From: Apiospora phragmitis
Lineage: Eukaryota > Ascomycota > Sordariomycetes > Amphisphaeriales > Apiosporaceae
Direction of reading: 5' to 3'
DNA length: 64,000 nt
Assembly: GCA_038363925.1 (NCBI GenBank)
Contig: JAQQWL010000001.1
Location: 2,666,001 to 2,730,000, forward strand
Below are positions 36,403-48,309 of this stretch, piece by piece (the first letter of the stretch is position 1; every line of letters starts with the position of its first letter). The position numbers were made by a program, and so were the translations under genes. The notes under the pieces are model-generated. The model saw only the letters and a list, made by a program, of their open reading frames with translations, was not told where the DNA came from and ran no database searches.

Positions 36403-37205
36403 TTCTAGAAGAAGTGAGTCATGGATCATATGGTGTTGCGGGAACTTTGGGGGCATCATTAGCATATTCATAGTGGAAAGCAGTCAATAGATTACCATAC
36501 GAAGGTTTCTATTCTCCGCTCTCCTATTGACATCTCGGGATGCTGTTGTGACTTGGCGTACTTGGATGCCTAGAGGCTTAGGTGTTTTATCTCTCGTATT
36601 ATTTAGGCATGACCTCTTGAAGTGACATGAGGTAGTGCCACTGAAAGTATGCTCCTGCCTTGTAGTTGGAAACTGACCAGTGGCATGTCGTTGAAATAAA
36701 TATTTGCTAAAACCCCACCGCCTGTACTAAGAGTTCATCCGAAGTTGTCAATAGCATTGCTGGAGGCGCAGTCAGTGCAGCAAATCTGGCTAGGGGATAG
36801 TGGCTCCCCTAATCAAGCGATAGGAAGGGTCCGTTTGCCATCCATCAGCGTCAGGTATAGGCAGTTGAACAGCATGCGAATTCTGGATTGACCCCTTGCG
36901 ATCATGATGCAGAGTCACATCAAGAAGTCCAGACAGCCGCTTCACGAATTGCGAGATCAAGCCAACTGGATCCATTCCGTCGTCATACATTGCATGGTAC
37001 GAACGAGTAGCAAGCCACGAGGATTTCTTAGCTAGTCTAGAGTAATACCTAATTACCTATCAGGGGTGCTGAAGTCAAGCTCAAAGCGCCCAAGCAATGC
37101 TTGGCAAGCATCTGGTACAGCCCTCATATCATCCCCGAGAGCGAACAAATCCTATCAAGCAATCACGACTGCGGTCATGAGCATTTGTGGTAGCAAATTA
37201 TCTCA
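36403..37205. other. Intergenic region, convergent 3' flanks
   Basis: Between the ends of the kinase remnant (+) and the GH55-S8 gene (-). Short open frames only, none recognised. Confidence 0.45.
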
Positions 37206-40200
37206 CTACCATTGACATACCAGCTCCTCCGCCACCTTGCCCGTTCCGCAGTCGTGCACGTCGGTGTGGTTGGCGCGATAGCAGTCAGCCGTCGCCCAGC
37301 GGCTACACGTCAGAGCTCCGACCTTGGCGCCCACCGCGACGCTGGAGTAGTTGGCGACGCCCGCGAGGTAGCTGCACGTGTCGTTGAAGACGGTCAGGCC
37401 CGCGTACCAGGTCCGCAGTCCGGCGGCTTCCGGCTTGTTGTTATTGTCGAGAGGCGAGGATGACCATGCGGGTGTTTCCGTGCAGACGCTGTCCGGTTTC
37501 CGCCGTCCGTCGTAGCCCGCGACGTGCCTGGATCCGCTGCTATCGTTGGTATGGGACCACAAGCCGTAGTACGCCGCGCCCGAGGAGGCATTAGCCAGGG
37601 CGGCCAGGCGGTCGCTGAGCAGGCGCGAGGTGCCCATCTTCTTGTTGCCGCCGCCGCCGCCGCCGGTCCACGACCAGGCGCAGTTGTTGGGGCAGCACTC
37701 GGGCGAACTGTCGTTGCAGCTGGTGTCGGAGCAGAAGCAGAGGGGGCAGGTCGCGGTGGCGCAGCAGTCGGGCGAGTCGGTGGAGCAGCTGCCGTCCGCG
37801 TCGCAGTAGCAGGCATTGCCGTTGTCCAGCTTGCACTGGTCCGTGTTGCACTCCGGGGTCGAGGTCGGCGGGGGGTTGTTGTCGTCCGTGGTCGTGGTGG
37901 AAGTATCCGTCGATGAGGTCGAACTCGTGGGCGACAGGTCGGTGCTCCAGCTCGTGAGCGCGGTGGGCGCGGCCGGCTCCGTGCTCCAGCTGCGCGTCAC
38001 CGTGGTCGACGGCACGGGCTTCCCGTTGTTCGGGTCCTGGGGGTCCTGGTGGTCGGGCGGCGGCCCCGTCGGGCTGGCGGCGCAGTAGTACCCGCTGCAC
38101 ATCGTGCCGCCGCACCCGCCGGCCGCGGTGCAGGTGGGCTGCGCGACCGAGGCCGACGAGAAGGTGAGGGCCTGCACGCTGGGGTCCATGGGATCCAAGG
38201 GACACGTGCCCTCGTCGTCTGCGCCGCCGCTGGGGTCGTCTTCTCGCTGCAGCATCGAGGATGGCCCCGCCGCGGCCCCCTCCTGGTTACGACTGCAGCT
38301 TCTCACGCTTTCGCCGTTGCCTATGTTGTCCATGTTCGGGTCGAGGCCGTCGCACGCGTGGATGGTGTCCCAGACTGCTCGCGTGGTCCAATCTTTCAGG
38401 CAGTTGTGGCTTCCCGTCGCAGCTGCAGTGTTGTCCCACAACGTAACCTGACCGTTCCAGGCAACGGGGCGTCGCTTCCTGGCGTTTACCTTCGGTATGG
38501 TCCGGTCGTGTTGCATGATGTCGTAGCGGTGGGCCAGGAATGATATCATCTTCTTGACATTCTTGGGATCTTTCAGCGGCTCGTGGAAAGGGCCCGGTAG
38601 GGAGCGAAGATACGCAGCGATTCCGGCGACTCGTGGTGCAGCTACAATTGAAAAGTTCTGTTAGCATTCAGACGTCCCCATGCCAGATCAGTTTGTGTTC
38701 AGGGCTTCTTACAATATGAGGTCCCGACATCAAACCGGTACTGATCATTGGCACCTTGAGCCGGGTTGACGAGTATCCCGACATTCTCGCCTGGTGCGAA
38801 GGTTGTGATATACGATGCTGTATTGCCCCAATCGGTATCAAGGCCGGATTGATCTGTTGCACCAACGACGATCAAATTCTTCAACCAGCCTTCGCCTTTG
38901 CGTGGTTTGGCAAACTTTGCAGGATATTCGTAGATCTCCTTGCCCTGCTCTCTGGCATCATTGCCCGCTGAAACCACCAGCACGACACCTGCCGCATCTA
39001 GCATTTTCAGGATGTTTACTAGCCCACATGTCAGACCTGAAACGAACTTGTTTTTACCGACATATGTATCTTTGTTTCACTTACGGTAGGCTTTTAGTTC
39101 TGCTTTGGCGTTTGCGAGTATGTTGACTGTTCACAAGATAATAGTCAGTCTCCATGTTGAATGTCGTAACGCTTTGGTGGTTTGTACTTACAGCCGAAAC
39201 TCATGTTGACCACAGCTTTGTTCGCCAGTATGCCGTCGTTGGCCATCACGTCTCTATAGATCATGTACAATTCCGCAAGTTCTTTCCATCTGGGTATGTT
39301 GCTGGGCCAGTTGCTAAAGTCATTGTTTTTGCACCATACGACTCTGCAAAACTTGCAGGTACCTAGCAACTTTCCGTTGATATGTGCTATGATACCCGAG
39401 TTGTGCATTTGCTCTCCCGGGGAGGGAGCGCCCATGGGTGTTGGTGGCCCATTGAGGGTCATGTCGTTCTGGATGTAAGAAAACTCGGCCCGCTCGAATT
39501 CCTGTAATTTGATCAAGTACAGTCAGTAGAAACCCTAGAATGTGATGATGGCAGACGTTTTGCCACATTCGGCATCGGAAAGCAATGCCGGGAAAAGAAA
39601 CCATCACCACCGAAACGATACGTACATCATGGGTCGTCCAGAACCCGTCTGGCATATCAAGGACGTATACTGTCCAGCCCCGAGAAAGTTGAGCATCAAA
39701 CCCCCCTACGTCATCCCACCAGTACCTGTAATAAGGCGTGTTCGTGTCCTCGTCATAATAGCACGAATTGCTATCGGGGTCGCACATGGCCATCTTCTTG
39801 GGCAGGGAATTGACGGCCGTCTCCCAAAATGTGGACCAGGTATATTTCTGATTGCGGGAAACCAAATGGCCAGGCAGACCGCTCGAGTTTCCTGTGACGA
39901 TGGAGCCCGAAGGGTGAAAATCTCTGTCGCGGGGGTTGGGAAGCGGATTGTTGTAGTTACTCTCTTCGTAGTAGTCCACTCCGTCGACGTCAGGCTGTTT
40001 ACCAAATTATTGTTAGCAGCGCATGATCCAGCAAAAGCCAAGGAAGGCAGGGGATAGCACATGGGGTTACTAACAGATTCCATCAACAACGCGTATGTCT
40101 CGAGGTCGAGGGCTGGGACCCAGTAGAGACCGGTCGCGCCAGCAGCCTCTAGCGTCTGGTATTTGCCCGTGTAGTTGGTCAAGAGGTCCGGGATCTCCCC

Positions 40201-43200
40201 GACGTTGGTAGGGTCTTTCGGGTACACGACTGCATCGTTGAAGCATACATTCTGTGGTCACGTGTCAGCATTGGCGTCTCAGGCGAGTAGTGTCGGAGCT
40301 CCAGAATGGGAACGATAAGATTACTCACGAGCGCGTTTCCACTTGCGGTGGGCTGACAGGAACTGCTTGAAGAAGCACTAGACGTGCTCGAGGTGCTTGT
40401 CGAGGTGGCCGAAGTGGGTGAACTGGTTGGTGCTATTGACGTGACTGTCGCCCCTTCGTCGGTGCCGGTCTGTTATATGAAAATGCATTAGTGCCAAGGC
40501 GCTTCTTCCGGTGATAGGTGCCACATCATGGAAATGTGGTTCAGTTGCGAGGTCCAAACGACAAACACTTACGGCAGAACACCCTACAATGGGTGCACAG
40601 TCTCCAGTTTTGGTGCTCCTGCTGGTCGTACCAGACACGACGTTGACAGAGGTTGTGATTTCGCACAGGTCAGCCGTCTGAGTCTTGCAGTTTGTTGAGC
40701 GGGCGTCCGAGTACGTTACCTTGTGATCCCGCCCCATGCTAGTGGTCTTTGTCAGCCTCGGGGCTAAAAGGAGAGCGAGAGAACTTTCCACTTACGTGAT
40801 TTTGGGAAATGGCGGAAGAGTACCCTTCACTTTGAGACCCCCCATCTTTGGGAATTTCAATATACCATTTGGGGGCGGTCCACTGTATCACAAAGGTCAG
40901 AAACTTGCTAGATGCGTTCCTCCTTGTGTTGATACAGATGGTAACTCACGGAGGGTAGATTCCGGGGGGCAAATTGATATGCAATGAAGGAAGATGAATG
41001 TGAATGCCGTTATCTGTACCAGAGCAGATCTAGAAGCGGAAAGTCAGAAGAGGGCTCCTCGATGTCAATAAGTTTCGTGGGGCATACCTTGATGAAGAAA
41101 AACCAAGTACAAGATGTATCATAATCGTCATCATCATCATCCTGATCATCGTCATCTTCACGGATGAATTCAAAGCATCCCATAGGCCAGTGAATCCAGA
41201 CTGGTAGCGGAGGTGACACACTGGATGTCTGGCACGGAAGATGTTAGTTATACGCATACGATCTCTGACTGGATGTACTCACCTTCGTTGCCGGTGCCGG
41301 AGCCATTCCCCAGGAGTGCCATCCTCCCTGCATGGTAATGGTCGTAGGCTGCGTCAGCGGGATGGTCGTGGGGTCCGCGCCTTCGGCCCCCTCAAAGGTG
41401 ATGGTGGTGGGCTCGACAGTCCCGGAGCCGACTCCCTCCAACGTCACTGCTGTGGATTGGGCCGTGTCGTCCCCGTCGTCTCCCAACGTGATCGTCGTTG
41501 GCTTGTAGCCGAGTCCCAGGGTAATCAGTGTCGGCTGAGGCCCTTCCGCGGACGCCGTCCCTGAGACCCCACGCTGAAGCCTGGCTCGTACCCCAGCCTC
41601 CCCAGTTCCACCAGCCGCCCCCCAGGGTCACGGTCGTGGGTTGAGTAAGCTCAATCGTGGTGGGCTGTGCGCCTCCGGCGTCCATTAAGGTTATCAGGGT
41701 GGGCACGGGTACGATCCCTATCTTTGAAAATAGTGTCATGGTTGTCGCCTCGGGTCGTCCGTCGCCTGCGCCCAAGGTTACTGTCGTCGGGTCGTATCCT
41801 TCCCCCAAGGTCATTGTCGTGGCTGGGGCTCGCAGCCAACCGGGCCAGAACTCACCAAAGGCCAGTGCCGAGGATTGTGCTACTCCTCCGGGCGCGCCTT
41901 CTATGTTCAAAGTTGCGGGCGGTGCGCCCCCGCCAATCAGCCCTATAGTCAATTTGGTGGGCTGCGCTCCTCCTCCAATACCTGGCGGCGGGAAGACGAT
42001 TGTTGTAGGTTCTGGCGCGGCTGTTGGCAAGGTAAAGGTGAAGGGTGGTGTGTTTCCCTCAGCTGGCCCCAAGGTCAAAATGATGGGTTTATTTCCTCCG
42101 CCATATCCCCCTAGGACGAACGCCGTGGGCGATGCTCCTCCAGTTATCGGGAAAGTCATGGTCGTGGGCGGTAATGAAAAGGGGTCTGAGGTTATTGAGG
42201 GCTGCGCGGTAGGTGGCCATCCCCAAGCAGTTATGAGACTGCAATCCGCATTGTAAAGACCTATGAACGCTTGCAGGAATGTGACAACCGACCAGGTCGG
42301 GCAAGAATATCGCAGGGTGACCGCTGTGTTCAAGTCAGGAGGGAAAGTAAGCGTCGTCTTGGGTGTTGCAAACGGCAGCTCTGTGCCAGGAGGGAAATGA
42401 ATCGTCGACTCCGGAAACGGGATTGACGGAAAGCTGATCGTCGTGACTGTTGGTCCGGCCACCGAGATACTCGTACTGTAGGGCGTGAAGAAGGTCATGG
42501 TCCGTTTGTTTGTAGGCGACTGCTGTTGCTCGGAACCCTCGCTACTGAACGGGTCGCTAGGCAACGACCATCCGGGCCCGTCCGGCGGCCCCTGGCTTAC
42601 CTTGGGCCAAGGCGGCAGAGTCAGGCTGCGCGTCGTGGTGCCGCCCTTGCCGTTGGGTAACGGGACGCCAATGGGCGGGATATCGACACTGGGCTAAACC
42701 AAAAAGCAGCCACCTGTCGCGGTGGAGGTGACGTTCAGGTTGTAATAGGGCATTCCGCCGATGGTCAAACTTTGTTTCGTATCAATTACCAGTTATGTAC
42801 CAGACCAACGGAGCGGAAAAGACTCACAAGGGAATATCGATGGTGACAACCGTGGTTGTAATGATAAACGTAGTCTGACGCTCAAGTTAGCCTACATTTG
42901 ACCAAGGACAGATCACTCTCTCAGGGCAATCCTTACCATCACCTGTCCGTTGCCAATGGTGGTTGTGCCAGGGCTTCCGTACTCCAGGCTTGTCGTATAG
43001 TTTCCGGGATCGATGGTAGACGAAGACGATAACGGGCTAGTGGGCAACACCAAGATGCATGGAGGCGAGCATGAAACACTCGGGGTAGCCCAAATCTCTG
43101 GCCCTACGTAGACAATCTGAGGATTCCCTTGGCCGGGAACGGGCAACCATATGCTCACTTCGGTTGTGTATCCCCTTGATACGCATTAGTTAGCTGAAAC

Positions 43201-46200
43201 CAAATGAAGGGCAGGTTAGAATCTACCTCTGAGTGTCGTTTTGGTGAAGTGACGTGTTGCTGCAAAGACGACAAATGTTAGTAATATCATTATTAGCAGT
43301 GGTGGCAGGTCAGATTCTCACCCGATTCCCGTGGCAATATTCTCTGCTCCAAGAGTGAACAGGTTGAATATCGCAACGGTGTTCGAGTTTTCTACTTCTA
43401 AGATCCGCTCTTGACAATCGTGTGTGTCGGTGCAGTTCTCTTTGAAGTCGTTAAAGAAGGAATATAGGCCTTTTTATAATCAGTAAGTGTAGCTGAGATG
43501 GGCTAGAGAGGATATCTTACCAGCTCCGTGCACGGTAATGTTCGTCGAATCAATGATGCGCAAGCCCCAGGACATTCGACAGATATCCGTCGTGCAGTCA
43601 TCGAACGTCGGGTCCGCTGGGAAGTTCTTTCCGGGAACAAAAGGATGAGGTGCCAAAGGCTCCGGCTGGAAATACGGGGACTCCGTCTGAAGGTGCCCCA
43701 TGTAGATCTGCAGTAGAAGATTTGTCAGTTGGATTGTTGCCGTTGATGCTTGTCACTCGGAGCAACACTTACGTTCTTTGCATTGTAGAGCTGATAGTTG
43801 TAGAGTACCGAATGCTCGGAGCCTGAGCCGTAAAACCAGGATGGACCCTCAGACTCGATGAGCACTGGAGGTGAAGGAGTCAGCAAACCGTTTCAAGACA
43901 CTGTCATGGTAGCACCTTCCACTTACTTCCTCGTGCGCCATACACGCCGACCTGCCCGGCAGTCTTATCGGTCAGGTTTACTGTGCTGAAGTCGTTGTCA
44001 CTGGAAAATGAGTTAGTGTGATGTTGAATAGTCGGCATCAGGAGAACTCACTGATCGGCAACCCATGCCCAGACATTCTCAAAGTACCCAGATGCTTGCG
44101 AAGTGACGTGGAACATCAAAGAAGCGGCGATACACTCTGCTTTGCGACCGCCGGACTTGGGGCAGTGTTCCACGCCCAGGTCCGTTCCTGTAGTACCGCC
44201 CACTCGGAAGTGCGAGTCCCACATGGCGGACGAGCCCTGGCTGGCAGCGGCTACATTCCACTCCATGAGTACTGCCCCGGCAGTAGGTCCTGCCACAGTG
44301 AACAGCATCTCGACAATCTCCATATTGCCGACGTCGCCCTTGTTTCCAACTTGCACCACGACCTTGGGGTTGTGCATATCAGCAAAGTAGAACCCGGCAC
44401 CCTGGATCTGCGACCAGCTGGATCCTTGGACTCGAGAGCCGGTGGGGACCAAGACGGTGCTTCCAACCTGGTATATACCAGCTGGGAAATAGGCAATTTG
44501 GTTCGCCGACGCGGCCTTCTCTAGAAGGGCGTTAATGGCACCAGCCTGGTCGCCACTCCCGTCATTGGAGATGCCCTCGGTGGTGGCGACAAGAAAGCCG
44601 CTGGAGTCCAGGTCTTCATACTGGGGCCTTGATCTCGCATAGAGGATTCCATCTTTGAGCAGACCAGCCCCCTTGGGAGGGGCATAGGCCGGGCCTGTCC
44701 TGTCAAATCCCTCGTCGCCAGTATAGCGCTTACCAGTTGCCCAAAGATGGATGTTCTGGGGAGCGGGACCCTCTGAGATGTGAGGAGCGCGTTAGCATCG
44801 AGATCAGGAGGACAACGAGACAACCGATACCCCTTACCAGAAAGCAGCGTGTTACCACCGGCCTCTGCGACGATTTCGCTAACGTTGGTGACCCAAAGAT
44901 TATCCAGCACAATATTCGGGGATTCATTCAGTCCGTTGGTCAAGATGGCCGTAGGGACATGGTTGATGGTACAATCTGTACATGATTAGTCGTCTGCCAC
45001 CATCTTTGCAGGATCTCTTGGACTTACCGATGATGGATACAGAGCCAGTGCCCTGACCTTTATCACCACCTTGGCCACTGATGTTGAAGCCAATCGCGCT
45101 ATCATGGATCTCGACCTGGAAAGTTGGTGTCAATGGAATGCCTCGAGTTGCAGCGTGGGCAATAACAACGGGAGGAGCCTACGTTTTGCCAGTTGAAGCC
45201 CCAATCCCACACCATCTGGACCGCAGTCAGACAGCCATAGAACTTGATGTTTCTGGCCGTGTACTGCTGTGAACCTGGAGAAAGTTGTCAACAACTTGAG
45301 CTTCTCTAAGAAGTCATGCGCGAAATCAAACGTACCTGCTCGCCATCCGATGGAGCCGCCCATGAAAACCTGCTTCTGTCAGTTTTCTCACGTCTTTTAC
45401 ACACGTTGTGGGTCGTTGACACGTACAAGATCTAGAAGAGTTAGCAATTGTTGGTGATATCGTTAGGGTCAATGGAAACGAACCTGAGACAAAACCGCCG
45501 CTACCATTCTCCATGAAAATTCCGACATGATTCGCAGTGTTCACATCCGTGGCGTTGGGCATGTTGAACACGAGATTCTGCAGAGTTGTCTGGAAGAGGT
45601 CAGTCGTGCGCTTGGAATAATCATACTGTTGTCGAACCGACACGGGGAAGAAGATTCACGTACAGCCTGTGCAGTCTGCCAATGGATGCCAGTTGGGACA
45701 TAGGCCTGGCCATTGTCGGTCGTGGACAGTGGCATGTCGGCCATGTCGAAAACGAAGTTTCTGATATGCCGGAAGAACTGGTTTTGGTTGTTGTACCTAG
45801 ACAAATGGTTAGAAGAAGAACCAGAAGCGCTTCGACAGGGGGCGCTGTTGGTTTTACCATTGTTCGCCAGATCTGTTGAACGGTGTTAGCATTCGGTCAA
45901 ACCACAATGTACAAACACCTGTAACTCACGTTCCCGGAATATATGGATCGGTGTCAATCATGGCGATTCCCTTGAAGGTGTCGCATCCTTTGATGGTTGG
46001 GGGATTGGTCGGATCACCAATGAACTGGGTATAGTAGTACTGAATGATCGGGGAGCATATCTTATAGGTGCCAGGCTATAGGTCAAACGTCAGTAAACAA
46101 TCTAGTACCAAAAGTGTGCAAGGGGAGACGTACTGGAAAGTAGATGATGGCGCCTTTGGTGCAGGTGTTTCCACAGTCTTTGCCACATCTAGACCCATCT

Positions 46201-46860
46201 TGGATGGCAGCATTGATCGCTTCGGTAGTATCGGTGTTTCCAGAGTTATCGGCCTTGTAGTCGTCGACCACATTGCGAAAGAACTTGTATCCGGAACCAG
46301 CCCGCGGTTGCTGCATTTCTTGTCAATAAAGTTCCCAAGTGTTGAAGGTAATTGACAACTCACACTGCCAAGAGGTCCTAGCTTGGTGAGCCAATACGAA
46401 GATGAAGTGGATCTCGCCGAATTGGTCGGATGAGCGATCGTGATGTTGGGCACAGCAGAAGTAGCATTGTCGGTAGGCTTCAGCCCTGCGCCATCGCCGC
46501 CGCGAATGACTTGGCCGGCTCGGAGGTTCTTCATGAAGTTGTCGAAGCTACCCGAATACTGCCAAACAGCGCCATCTTGGGTTCCCTTGTCGGGAGAACT
46601 GTTGAAGTAGTTGTGTCGGTTGTCTACCATGTAGGGAGGATTGGGCTATACGTACGCAGAGGGTCAATGTCAGCTGCAGTTGTCCACGCGCAACAACTTC
46701 GACGACAGGGCTTTTGGAATTGGCTTACCTGAGGACCGTAGTCAGGGACAGAAGGAAACTCGTTGGGAGAGGCATGAAGACCGGCCCATGAAGCGTCGAC
46801 AAGACTGTACTGATGTACGAGGAAGAGCAGCAGGGCTGCGAGGGCGGTGTTGTGCGCCAT
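37206..46860 (-). CDS. Giant secreted GH55 beta-1,3-glucanase / subtilisin S8 fusion gene
   Basis: One reading path of about 32 exons and 2,540 codons. ATG at 46860 opens a signal peptide (MAHNTALAALLLFLVHQY). Residues about 30-860 are a GH55 exo/endo-beta-1,3-glucanase with paired pectate-lyase-like beta-helices; about 860-960 is a linker (IWLPVPGQGNPQIVYVGPEI); about 960-1460 is a Thr/Pro/Gly-rich repeat region; then an Asp-rich patch and a Ser/Thr-rich spacer; about 1665-2090 is a subtilisin-like protease; and the rest is a Cys-rich, Ser/Thr-rich tail ending at TGA 37206-37208. Every gap between coding pieces is a 51-125 bp GT-AG intron whose phases match, so no room for a separate promoter is seen. 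Two breaks: TAG at about 42,694 where W or Q is expected, and a one-base gain near 41,575, both within exon 21. If they are real, only the GH55 half is made. Confidence 0.82.
37900..40251 (-). other. Subtilisin-like S8 protease domain of the fusion gene (exons 27-32)
   Basis: Exons 40251-40075, 39994-39626, 39501-39192, 39126-39085, 39018-38713 and 38641 onward join in frame. Candidate triad: Asp in WTVYVLDMPDGF (exon 28), His in MHNSGIIAHINGK (exon 29; the usual HGT is HNS here), Ser in GTSYSAPRVAG (split by the 71-bp intron 38642-38712). The oxyanion Asn lies in VVLVVSAGND. Downstream, APRVAGIAAYLRSLPGPFH is the usual helix after the catalytic serine. The domain is long for S8 because of insertions. 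The HNS variant around the catalytic His may affect activity. Approximate right boundary only. Confidence 0.8.
41283..42769 (-). other. Repetitive Thr/Pro/Gly region of the fusion gene (exon 21)
   Basis: Nearly 500 codons made of imperfect units of about 12-22 residues built on PTTITLG / PTTMTFP / QPTTIELT, separated by Gly-rich spacers such as GGYGGGNKP and GGGWWNWGGWG. At least fifteen copies can be recognised, including PEPTTIVFPPP, YDPTTVTLGAG, RPEATTMTLF and ADPTTIPLTQ. The composition suggests an extended, O-glycosylated or beta-rich extracellular spacer. The one-base gain near 41,575 moves the last four or five repeats into another frame, and TAG at about 42,694 lies just before the region. 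Confidence 0.75.
43227..46860 (-). other. GH55 glucanase domain of the fusion gene (exons 1-18)
   Basis: Hydrolyses beta-1,3-glucan, the main fungal wall polymer. Exons (minus strand): 46860-46729, 46645-46364, 46310-46134, 46075-45930, 45872-45858, 45796-45664, 45589-45484, 45431-45427, 45369-45336, 45274-45183, 45115-45028, 44975-44838, 44772-44052, 44000-43927, 43864-43773, 43707-43521, 43469-43322, 43259-43227. Two beta-helix modules start at GSGYKFFRNVVDDYK and at the TTEGISNDGSGDQAGAIN segment. Typical GH55 markers are GSGGFVSDLVFMGG, ARNIKFYGC, GVYGARG, LIESEGPSWFYGSGSEHSVL and the Cys pair near CTDTHDCQERILEVENS. All exon phases agree and no stop is seen in this half, which looks intact. 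Confidence 0.85.
45427..45431 (-). other. Five-nucleotide micro-exon in GH55 region
   Basis: Between CTTCTAG and GTACGT, ATCTT joins TCAG to GTTTTC to give VSDLVF, the conserved GH55 sequence. Skipping it would shift the frame. Confidence 0.6.
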
Positions 46861-47387
46861 CCCGCTCGCAAGGCCACGCCTACGAGAAAATGCCTCTATG
46901 GGCCGTGGCAATGCAGGTAAAGCTCGTTGCTCAAGGGCTCCTGTGAAGAAGAGTTGTGTATGACGGAAGCGAATGTGCAAACGAGGGTTTGGGAATCGAG
47001 AAATGTGTGGTGATATGTGGGATTGGTTGTTGGGAGGAGGGTTTGATCAAAGGAAAGAGGAGAACGAACGAGAGCAGAGATGGGAATCGGGGAAAGCTCT
47101 ATGGATCTTTCAGTGACGTGAATACATGCACAGCTTCCACCGTACGCAGTGTATTCAATGTAATCACTCTATTCACTTTTGATTTGCGACCAGGTACCGA
47201 CTAGCTACTGTATTCACACTGTTTACCAACCCTTGAAGCAACATAAAAGTGACTCACAGTGTATCAGATGGCCTTCACCGCATAGCCATGATTCAAGTGA
47301 GAGCAACGAACATCAGATCCTGTGTAGTCCGTAGTAGGCAACATAACAAAGAAACTTCATCTCTTTCAAATGATGCAACTCGAACGC
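46861..47387. other. Upstream region of the fusion gene
   Basis: About 530 bp between the fusion gene start and the end of the small ORF. No coding sequence or distinctive motif recognised; expected to hold the fusion gene promoter. Confidence 0.4.
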
Positions 47388-47795
47388 TCAGAACCAACCC
47401 TCGTGCTTGGGAGCTTTGCTAACGCTGTAAGTCGCATTCTGTGTTGTCGAGCCACTCTCCAAGTCATCGAGTCCGTATCTAGTCTCCTCATTAAGCCAGT
47501 TGCGCTGGTCCTTCCAGTCGCGCTTTTAATGGAACCTGTGGTGCAAGGGCTTGGGGTACGGAAGTTCGGGAGTAATGCCCATGACGATATCGATGTGCGG
47601 GTTGGCGCCGACCACGAAGACGGCTCCTACGGCGGCGCTATAGTGCTTCTCAGCCAGCTCTCGCTTGCAGACAAAGCGGCCGTGCTTTTGCTGGAACACA
47701 TACTGCTTGCGGGCAAAGAGGCTGGCGCTCGGCCTGGACGAGGGATCGAGAGGCTCTTGAGGATATCGCAGGTAGATAGTATTGCCCCTGGCCAT
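47388..47795 (-). pseudogene. Small unknown ORF with one in-frame stop
   Basis: ATG at 47795 in a good context (CAAACATGG) opens a frame of 89 codons (MARGNTIYLRYPQEPL...), then TAA at 47526-47528, then 45 more codons in the same frame (KRDWKDQRNWLNEETRYGL...) to TGA at 47388. The sequence on both sides of the stop is equally protein-like, so CAA-to-TAA is likely. The total would be about 135 residues. The protein is not recognised. No signal peptide or membrane segment is seen. Confidence 0.4.
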
Positions 47796-48309
47796 GTTTG
47801 CTGGCTGTGGAGGTAGGCGAACGAAAACTTGGCGGTGCAGCCGGTCGTTTGAAGTCTATCGTATGTATGAGGTGTCTCAGTATGGTAACACAACCGGATA
47901 CGCAGAATACAAAGAAGCATACAAGTATTGGGAGTATGATGAAAATGATGCTTTAGAAAAAGTAACGGTAGCCAGCTTGATAGGATCAGCAACCATAAGA
48001 GGAGCCCTGGGGCTTGCGTAAACCAATATATCCCAGATCAACCTGTATGGTAATTATGCCTCAGACTGGTTACTTTGGAAAGAAGACAACAAAGGAGCAT
48101 TCCATTGTGGAATATATAGCGGAAACGCAGCACACGTGCTTGCAAGTTCTTATGTGAAAAAACATCGACAGCACTAGAACAACCTCAAGAAAGGTAGGTG
48201 AAACATCAAGATCTCGACAGGACCCTGTCACACAGAAAGGTTTAGATAACAGTCATTACTTTATTCATGTGATTACATTACGTCTTCATGTTTTCATCTC
48301 CTTCGTCTT
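47796..48309. other. Intergenic region
   Basis: Lies between the small ORF and the 3' end of the sedolisin gene. No recognisable coding sequence. Confidence 0.4.

Noticed and set aside
37591..38205. Long alternative-frame ORFs over the Cys/Ser-rich tail of the fusion gene (also 38049-38543 plus)
   Set aside because: They overlap the real frame, which continues the protease exon in phase and has protein-like cysteine spacing; the alternatives are Arg/Ala/Pro-biased shadows.
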